Shown piece by piece: positions 33,798-64,000 of a DNA stretch of 64,000 nucleotides. The translations under genes and the position numbers were made by a program. Every line of letters begins with the position of its first letter. Position 1 is the first letter of the stretch. A model generated the notes under the pieces. That model saw only the letters and a program-made list of their open reading frames with translations. It made no database searches and was not told where the DNA came from. Source of the DNA: Amorphochlora amoebiformis (taxonomy: Eukaryota > Cercozoa > Chlorarachniophyceae); NCBI GenBank assembly GCA_054601695.1, contig BAAHQB010000311.1:124001-188000 (forward strand). Reading direction: 5' to 3'.

Positions 33798-33867
33798 GAT
33801 TGAAATTCTGTGACATTTATGAATGTAATAATTTTTGGGCTTGTTTGTCTATTTCTTAAGCGGCAAT

Positions 33868-51326
<17,459 letters not shown>

Positions 51327-51997
51327 GCCCATTGTCGTCTGATTCGTCTGTCTCGTCCGCGAGTCTAGGAGTGTACGTTTACGTACGTAGTGTCTAGTAG
51401 TGTAGCTACGCTATGTTCGATGTTGCCGTCGGTAAATTAAATTGAGCATTCAGAGCCTCTAATGATCCGGCATGATAAAGTCTAGACGACCTACCATTTA
51501 CGATGTTACATAGTGGACTAAAGTATGTGTGCTTCATGATACTGGTCTCATGCAGTCGATCTGACTCCGACTAGACATGCACAGAGATCCAGGAGCTACA
51601 GTGTACTCTAGATACTTACGGTCGAATTAACAAAGTTAATCGCCGCTACCGTTTTGAAAATAAAAAAGACTTAGTCTTAAAACTCCAGCACCATCTAGAC
51701 CATACAGAAACATTGGCTAACCAAACTAGCCAACTGCAGTAAATCTAGACACTTAATGAATATTACTCTAGTTACTGTAGACATATATATAATAATTTTA
51801 TATAACGTATAACTAGATTAGACTTTCAGACTCTTAATTCCGATTAACTTCGGTCGGATCATGTTATCTCGGCAGACTCAGCTTAACCTATTAAACGGTG
51901 GCCGGTATGGGCGCATAGCATCACTGAAACCGAATCATCTGTGTGTCAGACCAACTATTAGTCAACACTACAATTGAATACCAATGTTAACAGAAAA
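51327..51997. other. CTAG-rich convergent spacer, no gene seen
   Basis: This lies between the stops of the dual-kinase gene and the ACT-domain gene. It is unique sequence without TA arrays and has about ten CTAG sites. No exon is supported. Confidence 0.6.
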
Positions 51998-52480
51998 TTA
52001 TATCACCTCGCCAGTGTCGTTCGGACGTATTTTGAGCTCAAGCTCACGTTCAGTTCCAAAAGAATCAAGCGATTTCTGAAAGGTATAACATTTCATTTCT
52101 TGTGCGTATACGAGTATGTGAAATACTCACATATATATTTATATTTGCGCATAAAAATAATATATATATGTGTATATATTCAGTACCCACACGAAAATAT
52201 ATTCTCTATTTTGATAATGTGCACATGTATATGTATAGATGTCTAATGTGTAAACGTGCATATTATGAATACACACATGCATACCCCTATATATATTTAT
52301 TTTTATATATTATATTACTAATTTATTTATTTATTATGTATGTATATATCTATATATTTATGTATATATATATATATATACATTTGTATATGTACAGTTA
52401 AATATATTTACACATAATTATAAAAATATCATATATACTTTTAAATAAAATCATATATACATATGTGCATATATACAAAC

Positions 52481-52579
<99 letters not shown>

Positions 52580-52766
52580 AAGAGTAAACACATAAGTGTA
52601 TGTAAACGTAACTAAAATGTGTAAAATACACGCATATATAAATATGTGTATATGTATAGGTTAATGTAGATATACATATATATGTATATATTTATGTAAT
52701 ATATTTATATATATATATATATACTTATATACATATATATATATATATATATAAATATAGATATAC

Positions 52767-52804
<38 letters not shown>

Positions 52805-53159
52805 CACTCTAAACACTCTCTCTCAAGCCGGTAAGGGTAAGGGTTTTGAGGGTTAACGTTAGGGATACTATTGGGATTAGGGTTGGGGCTAGGTAGGGTT
52901 AGGATTATGTGAAGATTAGGGCTAGGGTTAGGTGTAGAGGTACGGTTAGGGTTAGGGAGGGTTAGGGATGAGATTTGGACTAGATGGATTAAGGTAAGGG
53001 AAAGTACCTGTAACTCTTCGAGGTTTAGATTCTGGCTTGATGACAAGATCAAATGCAGGCAGAATTCCTGAGATGCACGGAAAAATAATACATGTGTATA
53101 TACACTGTATGTATATGTATATGTGTATGTATATATATATGTATATATATATATATATA

Positions 53160-53195
<36 letters not shown>

Positions 53196-53229
53196 GCACA
53201 TGTACACAATCTTACATTATATTATACAA

Positions 53230-53262
<33 letters not shown>

Positions 53263-53365
53263 TAAGATAAGATAAAATTCAGCAGAATTCCGAGTCGCAT
53301 AGAAAAATAATACATGTACTAGTGCGCATATGTATATACGCATAAATATATGTATACATACATAC

Positions 53366-53419
<54 letters not shown>

Positions 53420-53649
53420 ACGATTATTTTCACGCGTCGACATAGATACCTACACACACACACATATATATATATATGTATATGTGTATGTATGTATATA
53501 TTCTGCGGGTACCATTTGTTGTTTTCCATCTGGCGAACTCTTGAGCCTACGTATACATATACAGTGTTATATACATACATATACATACACATATATACAC
53601 GTATACATATCAATGAATACAGACATATACACACGCACACTCATTTATG

Positions 53650-53722
<73 letters not shown>

Positions 53723-53838
53723 CTATATGCATTCCATAAAATATATTATATATAACACACATGCACATATATACACATAAATATATATATGCATACATAC
53801 GATATTTGTATCTGTACACCTACATATACATACTCAAA

Positions 53839-53883
<45 letters not shown>

Positions 53884-54134
53884 CGTGTTATCTTGAACGA
53901 AGTTCTCAATTCGAATATCCCGCTCCTCAAGGAAGTGTGCTACTTCGGTCAGTATTCCTACACAATATATATATATATATATCTATACGTACATATATAT
54001 ATATATATGTATATGTATCTATCTCTCTATATATATAATATATATATATGTGTACACATATATACACATATATCAATATAAATATCTCTCTTCTCAAGAA
54101 AGTGTGCTACTTCGGTCAGTATTTCTACATGCAC

Positions 54135-54170
<36 letters not shown>

Positions 54171-54400
54171 TCTATCCATATATGTATATACATATAATAC
54201 ATAAATATATATAACATATATATATATATACATACATATATGCATGTATGTATCTACCTATATATATATATATATGTATATATATTATATATTTTGTATA
54301 TCAATATGTATATATATATCTCAATATACCTGGGCGATCACCCCCGATGCAAGTCATGTAGCACTCAAAACGGTCATCATCACCCTCAGGCTAAGGCATA

Positions 54401-54439
<39 letters not shown>

Positions 54440-54745
54440 ATAAATATGCACATGTTTATGAAGATATCTGCGTAAGCAAGTCATGCAACATTCAAAACGG
54501 CTACTATCACCCTCAGGCTAAGGTATATCTTATATATATATATATATATGTATATATAAATATTCATGTGCATATACATGTACATATTTTAGAAATATTC
54601 CTACAAGAGTTCAATATATATATATTTATATACACACACATATATATATATATACATATATATGTACATATATATATATATATACATATAGATTTATATG
54701 TTTTGACACACATATATATATATATATATATACATACATATTCAC

Positions 54746-54782
<37 letters not shown>

Positions 54783-54789
54783 AAATCAC

Positions 54790-54832
<43 letters not shown>

Positions 54833-55219
54833 TATACTTAGCGAAATACCGTGATTAACTGGTTAATGGTGACATTGCACCACTTGAATTCAGACAGCTG
54901 AGTAGGATACGATTAGGGTTTATTTAAATAAGTCCATAGAAATATATGTATATATCTCTAATATATTATATATAATGTATGTATATATTTACATATCTTT
55001 TACATATGTATATATACACATATTTACATATTTACATATGTATGTATAATATATACATACATATTTGCATATGAGTATATATAATACACACACATATATG
55101 CATATATATTATAATTTTTTGTATAGGAGTATGTTAGGTTAAGATTAGGCCGAGGTAAAGGTCGAGTTAAAGTTAAGGTAAGGGTTAGGGATGGGTAATG
55201 CTTAGAAATAGGCACATAT

Positions 55220-55253
<34 letters not shown>

Positions 55254-55337
55254 CCACACACATATATATTTATATATATATATGTATGTATATATACATC
55301 TATATGTATGTATGTACATACATATATTTGTTTATAA

Positions 55338-55374
<37 letters not shown>

Positions 55375-55382
55375 AACTATAT

Positions 55383-55420
<38 letters not shown>

Positions 55421-55462
55421 GTAGGTATAATATCTGAACTTGTACGCGGAGTATGTACATAT

Positions 55463-55500
<38 letters not shown>

Positions 55501-56048
55501 TAATATATATACTTAGACCATATACCTGTTTAGCCATCTTGGCAACGTTCGTAGGGACCAATTCCACAACCTATGCAATACATAGAAATAATAAATAATA
55601 CATATACATTTGCATACATTCTGTACAGACTGAAAGATATGCATATGTAAGTGTATTTACAAATTGCATTGACTCACACATATACATTAATGTATTTACA
55701 ATAGAGAGACGAGAGGCAGAAATTACAGATATCTCTCCATTCTTTTTATTAGAGATTCCCCCCATTCATCTCTTTCTCTCTTTCTCTCCCTCCTCCTCCC
55801 CTCTCTCCTCTCTCTTCTCCCTCCTCTATCTTCTCTCTCCTCTTCACTCTCTCTATCTTCTCTCTCCTCTCTCTTCTCTCCCCTCTCTCTTCTTTCTCCT
55901 CTCTTCTTTCTCCTCTCTACACACGCATACACACACATATATATATATATATATATATTGAAAATATTTATGCATGTAATGCACCATGGTAACGATCGTC
56001 TGGCCTGAGATGGTCATAGCTGTGCTCCTACAAGGAAGTTAATGTATA

Positions 56049-56100
<52 letters not shown>

Positions 56101-56183
56101 GCAATATACGTATTAGATATACATATACACATGTATATATACACATATATATATACATACATATACATATAATATATATACAC

Positions 56184-56214
<31 letters not shown>

Positions 56215-56298
56215 CATGTATGTATACACATACATATATGTGTATATATATATACAGATATACATTATATATACACATATATAAATATATATATACCA

Positions 56299-56348
<50 letters not shown>

Positions 56349-56432
56349 GCACATAGCATAATATAATTGAAGGGCTATGCATATATATATATATATTTGG
56401 TATGTATAATATTTTTACATGTATATATACAT

Positions 56433-56466
<34 letters not shown>

Positions 56467-56555
56467 ATGTATATTTGTATAAGATAGACGTATTACAACA
56501 TACTTATGTAAATATATATATATGTATATATATATACATATATATATACATATAC

Positions 56556-56593
<38 letters not shown>

Positions 56594-56833
56594 TACATAT
56601 ATTATGTATTAAATATATACATTAGATTTGTGTTAATATGAACAATACTTTGCAGTATACATGTATCGCCACATATATGACTAAATATATGTATTAATAT
56701 ATAAATACGTATAATATATGTATATATATATATATATGTATATATATGTAAAAATACACAAAAATACATACATACACATATATATATATATATGTAAATA
56801 TATATATATATATATGTATACATATATATATAT

Positions 56834-56875
<42 letters not shown>

Positions 56876-56967
56876 GTATTTGTAACAAATCGACATATTT
56901 AATGCATAGACACATTACATATATCTTTAACTTTATGTTCTGTACAAAATGTTTATAAAATACATAT

Positions 56968-57012
<45 letters not shown>

Positions 57013-57572
57013 AGTACGTATGCATATATGTATGAATTTATACTTGGTATGAAGATTTACACACGCACACATTCTCTCTAGGTGTATATACATATGTGTA
57101 AATATGTATATATACATATATATGGCATATATATATATATATATATATTATTATTTTTATTATATTATACCTAACAACGTTCCCACCGCTCTCATACAGG
57201 GCCTACAACCAAATGTACTCATGTACAGATATATTTATATATTATGTGTAATACGTACAGTATGTATGTGCATATACATATATGCATATATACATTATTA
57301 TCTATACACATATACATCTATTTATATATATATTTATATATATCTATGTGTGTGTAATATATATATATATATATAAATATATGTATATGTGTATATATTT
57401 TTACACACATGTATGTGTGTACATATTTACAAATGTATGTGTTTACACAATATATGCAGTATATACGTATGTTTGTAAAGATCACGGATATACATTCCAG
57501 TGTATACACATATACATATACAACAGATACATATAAATACACATATAAATAATTAAGTATACATATACATAG

Positions 57573-57618
<46 letters not shown>

Positions 57619-57701
57619 GTACATATAAACTCATATATATATATATATATATATGTATATAAATATATCTATTTGTATATATGTATATTATATGTATACA
57701 T

Positions 57702-57756
<55 letters not shown>

Positions 57757-57967
57757 TAAACTTAAATATACTTATACACTTATGTAGATAGATATGTATT
57801 ATTACACCTTTGATAGCTTTGTGAGAGCGAATTTGGAATCGCCTGACGATGTGATTACTACGTAGCTCAGACTAGGATCAAGCTTTGATCTAATATAAAT
57901 ATATATATATATATACATGTATATATATATATATTATATACTACATTATTTATATAAATATACATAT

Positions 57968-57999
<32 letters not shown>

Positions 58000-58122
58000 G
58001 TATATATAAATATATATTTATACATATGTTACTTTGTAATGTAGTGTAGTTATAATTTCAACACAGACATATTATATGGAATTACATACATATAATGTGT
58101 ATAAATATTACATAAATATGTG

Positions 58123-58153
<31 letters not shown>

Positions 58154-58249
58154 CCATATAAATATACATATATAGATGTATGCATATCCCTTTGAAATAT
58201 CCATACATGGATGTGTGTATATCTATAATCTATTTTACACACAAACACC

Positions 58250-58290
<41 letters not shown>

Positions 58291-58374
58291 GATATACATA
58301 TGTATATACACATACATACACACACATATATATATATATAGGTATATTTAGATATATGTATGTATATATATATT

Positions 58375-58416
<42 letters not shown>

Positions 58417-58426
58417 TTACACACAC

Positions 58427-58486
<60 letters not shown>

Positions 58487-58528
58487 GCAAGCCTTTGCAT
58501 GCAAAGTATGGTATAAATATACTATTTC

Positions 58529-58581
<53 letters not shown>

Positions 58582-58728
58582 TATACCTGGATGCGTTGAG
58601 AGCCATCTGCAGAACACGACCCTGTGTTGTAATTGCTTGTGTAAAAATCATATATGTAAAAGCTATATATATGTATATATATATGTATGTATTTATATAT
58701 ATATATATATATAAGTAAATACATATTG

Positions 58729-58767
<39 letters not shown>

Positions 58768-58969
58768 TGTATATACATAGTGTGTACTTTTGCGTATATA
58801 TACAAAATAATATATATGTAGCATTATACATATATATATATATATGTGTATATGTATATGTACTATATTGGAATTTTTATGTATCACATATGTATGAAAA
58901 ATATTAAGACCTGGTTGCCCCACGTGTCGGGTATCTTTTCTTTTGGAAGGACTGATATTTAGATATGTG

Positions 58970-59031
<62 letters not shown>

Positions 59032-59048
59032 ATAATATACACATATTG

Positions 59049-59080
<32 letters not shown>

Positions 59081-59104
59081 TTAACATATGACAATGTATA
59101 TATC

Positions 59105-59136
<32 letters not shown>

Positions 59137-59540
59137 AGTATACATGAATATATTTAGCGATTTTCGGCTATTTTTGGTGGGATGGTGGGTATGCTATATA
59201 TTGTCATATATATATATATATACATACGTACATATATATATATATATATATTTATTTATCAATATATATATATTTTTATATATATATTATACATATATAT
59301 TACATATATATGTGTGTATAACACTCATTAAAATAATTATAGTAATGGACATATGTATACATTCATACATTTCAATTCAGGTGTACATAGTGTGTATCTG
59401 CATGTTTGAGGTTTGTAATTGCATGTTTGAAGTGTGTTAATGCATGTTTGAAGTGCGCATATGCTAGATCTATGGATTTTTAAGATAAGAATTTCATTAT
59501 CGCATAAGCGCTTCTTACCGGCAGGATCGTTACCCCTCAT
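51998..59540 (-). CDS. Tandem ACT-domain protein (GcvR-like), 210 aa, 13 exons
   Basis: Exons: 59519-59540, 58911-58934, 58587-58635, 57808-57871, 57171-57202, 55985-56027, 55526-55570, 54850-54897, 54330-54390, 53885-53957, 53513-53546, 53008-53067, 51998-52075 (633 nt, all GT-AG, in frame). Start MRGNDPAD. ACT 1 (about residues 32-96) reads [47 protein letters not shown] 2 (about 117-203) reads [57 protein letters not shown] and ends with an ELELKIRP strand. GDRPGILTEVA is the classic ACT ligand-loop pattern; ACT 1 has a degenerate loop (SGDSKFAL), so it may not bind an amino acid. Paired ACT domains occur in bacterial GcvR and in plant and algal ACT proteins; the ligand here is unknown. 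Several exons have decayed neighbouring copies. Confidence 0.85.
52838..52975 (+). repeat. Degenerate interstitial telomeric repeat
   Basis: TTAGGG units mixed with GGGTTTTGAGGG, GTTGGGGCTAGG and similar variants lie in the last intron (52076-53007) of the ACT-domain gene. A weaker TTAGGTTAAG/TAAGGGTTAGGG patch occurs at 55128-55200 in another intron of the same gene. Confidence 0.85.
53008..53312 (-). repeat. Duplicated exon start plus acceptor (ACT gene exon 12)
   Basis: The true minus-strand acceptor and exon start (ATTATTTTTCCGTGCATCTC then AG|GAATTCTGCCTGC, about 53045-53092) is repeated at about 53264-53312 as ATTATTTTTCTATGCGACTC then GGAATTCTGCTGAA. The copy has lost its AG. Confidence 0.7.
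53885..54134 (-). repeat. Duplicated exon start plus acceptor (ACT gene exon 10)
   Basis: The true exon begins TGTAG|GAATACTGACCGAAGTAGC; a copy at 54086-54134 reads TGTAG|AAATACTGACCGAAGTAGC and continues CACACTTTCTTGAGAAG. About 40 bp are near identical. The copy keeps the acceptor but runs into TA repeat without an equivalent donor. Confidence 0.8.
54330..54527 (-). repeat. Duplicated exon start plus acceptor (ACT gene exon 9)
   Basis: The true exon starts CTTAG|CCTGAGGGTGATGATGACC (54390); the copy at 54475-54527 starts CTTAG|CCTGAGGGTGATAGTAGCC. The copied peptide [14 protein letters not shown] parallels [14 protein letters not shown]. Homology ends after about 45 nt and the copy has no equivalent donor. 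Confidence 0.8.
55745..55920 (+). repeat. Polypyrimidine tract in an ACT-gene intron
   Basis: About 175 bp of CTCTCTTC-type sequence on + (purine-rich on the sense strand of the ACT gene) in the intron 55571-55984. Confidence 0.85.
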
Positions 59541-59812
59541 GTAAGATCTGGTATATACATATATATATATGTATATATGTATATATATATCTATATATAT
59601 TAATATACATATCTGAATAAATACGTAAATACATAGATATATGTATATTAAAAATAATATATACATATGTAATATATATATATGTATATATACATACTAT
59701 TATATATATATATATATATATACATGTATATACACATTTATCAAGTGCCACACATGGAAACATAACACACACACACATACACACATATATATATATATAT
59801 ATTTAAATATAT

Positions 59813-59870
<58 letters not shown>

Positions 59871-60029
59871 TGTATACATATACAAACATTATAACATATT
59901 TTAATTATGTATGTGTATATTTTACGAATATATATATATATATATATATATGAAAATGAATACCTTTTATATATATATATATTAGTATGTATATATATAT
60001 ATATATATTAGTATGTATATCTATATATA

Positions 60030-60097
<68 letters not shown>

Positions 60098-60121
60098 AAT
60101 GTATACATATTATATACATAA
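59541..60121. other. Short TA-containing spacer
   Basis: Between the ACT-gene start and the Mpv17-family stop, both on minus. It consists of TA and CA arrays with no supported exon. Confidence 0.6.
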
Positions 60122-60191
60122 TTACAATAAGCAGGTCCAAAACAGAGATGTTGTGGCCACAAACGGGATTCGGCCCCACCTGTATATGTTA

Positions 60192-60235
<44 letters not shown>

Positions 60236-60351
60236 ATCTACGTATGTATGTGTAAATTACAATTGTATATCCATACATAAAATACGTGTATTGCTAACAT
60301 CGGCATGATATGAAGTAAGTATATATGCATGTGTAATTGTATATATATATA

Positions 60352-60395
<44 letters not shown>

Positions 60396-60593
60396 ATGTA
60401 TACGTTTGTCAACATTGACATGAAGGTGAAGTATGTGTATATGTATGTGTACTAACATTCGTGTGTATTCGCTAACATCAAAATGGATATGAAGTAATTA
60501 TGTGTACGTTAGTAAATCTGTGCATTAAATATACATGTATATATTTAAATATATATATAAAAATATATTATATATTATATGTATAATATATAT

Positions 60594-60624
<31 letters not shown>

Positions 60625-60665
60625 GTGCAATATATCTATATATGTAGAAACATATATATATATAT

Positions 60666-60706
<41 letters not shown>

Positions 60707-61162
60707 ATATTCCATGTACATATGGGCATGAAAATGAAGTAAGTGTGTATTTACGTCTATGTAATAATATACGTAGATATATATATATATATATATAATA
60801 TATATATATATCTATATTATACATATATAATATATATACATATGTATACGTATATCTGCTAACATTAACATGGATATGAGTAAGTATATATACATACAGA
60901 CGTATATAAAAATACATATATTTGCCAACGTCGGAGTAAATATGAAATAAAGTATGCATATATGTATAGAATACATATATCTGCTTACATAGGCATAAAT
61001 GTGAAGTTGATAGCTGTAGCAGGCACCCAGATCTTCCACAAGGCTATGATATCCTCCACCATATTCACCCTGTACCTAAAAACACATATGATAGCAAAGT
61101 TAAAGATTTCCAGTCTATGAGTGAGATACTTAGTGTATATGTATATATATATGCTATACATT

Positions 61163-61208
<46 letters not shown>

Positions 61209-61311
61209 TATTTCTATGTATATATGTATATGTATGTATACCTTCGTTTATATATATATATATATGTATATATAATACACACACACCTATATATATATAT
61301 ATATATACATG

Positions 61312-61362
<51 letters not shown>

Positions 61363-61397
61363 TATACATAGAAATGCATCTTACTGTTATGAATACA

Positions 61398-61456
<59 letters not shown>

Positions 61457-61831
61457 AATATATTTACATACATTAATGTATATAAACTTACAGTGTATAC
61501 CGAGATATCCCACACTAGCCCACTACTCATACCCCTAGCTGCTAAGCTCTTCCGAGTGTAGTCTCATAACCTATTCCCAACCTCCCTCCTTCTTTACCCC
61601 CCCTCTCTCCTCTGGTCATAATTTGGGTACTTCTTGTATGCGTCTTCGGGTTTGCCTCCCATAACCACCTCTTTCATGAGATAAAAGCATGGAAAGTATA
61701 GTATGGGGTGATGGACGGCTTGGTCTAGTACAACTGAACGATATGTATGCGTGATATGGATGTGTGATGTATAGGGTGTCTATTGTGTATGTGTAAGAGA
61801 GAGAGAGAGAGAGCATAACCAGGGAAAATAT

Positions 61832-61878
<47 letters not shown>

Positions 61879-61930
61879 AAACTATATATACAACGTATAT
61901 TCATATATAACATATATATGTATATATATT

Positions 61931-61982
<52 letters not shown>

Positions 61983-61984
61983 CC

Positions 61985-62019
<35 letters not shown>

Positions 62020-62239
62020 CATACGGAACCAACATAACCAGGTAACGAGAGAGATAGATTTCCAATATCACCTTGTTTGATCATTGTGATCTGCCCCGCG
62101 GTGTCCCGCAGTTTTTGACTGATCTGTGTAATATACATTTCTTTACGTACAATATATACATATACACATATATATATATATATATATATATAGAGTAGGA
62201 GAGAGAGAGTGGTGTGTGTGTGTGAAATTATATGTATGC

Positions 62240-62288
<49 letters not shown>

Positions 62289-62362
62289 CACAGTAAGAGA
62301 GAGAGAGTGGTGTGTGTGTGTGTGTGTGCGTGAAAAAACATATATGCACAACCATATATACC

Positions 62363-62443
<81 letters not shown>

Positions 62444-62693
62444 CGTATATCTATATTAATATACATATATATATATATATATATACAAACATATTCACAT
62501 TATATATACATACATACACATGCATACATAATACATCCACACCGGTTTGGTAGCGAACGCCTCTGCCTTGGGAAACAGTCGGCCGAAAACGTTCACGTAG
62601 AGGAAATATTGGACCCCTCCCAGGTAAAACAACCCGAAGAGCCCGAAGGCCGAGTTTCGTCTCCAATCAATCGTTTCTCGTTTCTCAACATAT
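60122..62693 (-). CDS. Mpv17/PMP22-family membrane protein, 5' end missing
   Basis: Visible exons: 62543-62693, 62072-62123, 61598-61733, 60989-61075, 60122-60179 (about 160 residues plus stop TAA). Motifs: [20 protein letters not shown], then [48 protein letters not shown] and a final [17 protein letters not shown]. The DQ....P and W.iW.Pa..iNF.f.P patterns define the Mpv17/PMP22 family, small four-helix proteins of mitochondrial, peroxisomal or plastid membranes. The first visible codon is split (incoming phase 2), so 30-40 N-terminal residues come from exon(s) further upstream, beyond 62693 and probably beyond the window. All joins keep frame. Confidence 0.85.
60285..61010 (-). repeat. Minisatellite derived from an exon end and its donor site
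   Basis: The end of exon 60989-61075 with its donor, CTTCACATTTATGCCTAT|GTAAGCAGAT on minus, is echoed six times in the following intron, near 60293, 60407, 60470, 60720, 60855 and 60925. Copies read like CTTCATATCCATGTTAAT|GTTAGCAGAT and several keep GT at the same place. They are separated by TA arrays. Confidence 0.7.

Positions 62694-64000
<1,307 letters not shown>

Overview
This window comes from the nuclear genome of an intron-rich eukaryote, most likely a protist. Coding sequence survives only as short exons (15-306 nt) embedded in very long (TA)n arrays, so conventional ORFs are nearly all microsatellite translations. I rebuilt the genes by hand by joining exons at GT-AG (twice GC-AG) junctions that keep the reading frame. 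Every splice model below is inference from sequence; none has transcript support. TTAGGG arrays point to a TTAGGG-type telomere. A tRNA m7G methyltransferase of cyanobacterial/plastid type hints at a photosynthetic or once-photosynthetic lineage (inference, low confidence). I cannot name the organism.

Layout, left to right: (1) the 3' part of an unrecognised + strand gene ending at 5611; (2) a minus-strand 437-aa PH-domain protein, 13420 to 8377; (3) a divergent + strand 220-aa predicted membrane protein, 13549 to 19106; (4) a minus-strand 230-aa RusA-family Holliday-junction resolvase in 8 exons, 26053 to 19920; (5) a divergent + strand 107-aa protein of unknown function, 26155 to 27229; (6) a minus-strand 316-aa TrmB/METTL1-type tRNA (guanine-N7) methyltransferase, 33152 to 27489; (7) a + strand gene of 47 exons, 33868 to 51326, encoding about 1638 aa; (8) a minus-strand 210-aa protein with two ACT domains, 59540 to 51998; (9) a minus-strand Mpv17/PMP22-family membrane protein ending at 60122, whose first exon(s) lie beyond the visible coding part.

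The most striking item is gene 7. Its open frame joins an uncharacterised N-terminus, a PH domain, a Cys/His zinc-binding module, a Ste20/MAP4K-like kinase, four 14-residue motifs spaced exactly 19 residues apart, and a second, MAPKK-like kinase. All 46 junctions hold frame, and the second kinase has no in-frame start codon of its own before its glycine loop. The sequence therefore supports a two-tier MAP-kinase cascade fused in one polypeptide.

A second theme is structural. (TA)n arrays sit mainly inside introns, while most intergenic spacers lack them. Exon ends together with their splice sites have been tandemly duplicated between TA arrays and then decayed, in at least eight places. Three spacers downstream of gene ends are rich in CTAG. 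TTAGGG arrays lie inside introns, two of them in the RusA gene. No transposase, reverse transcriptase, rRNA, convincing tRNA or CRISPR array was seen.
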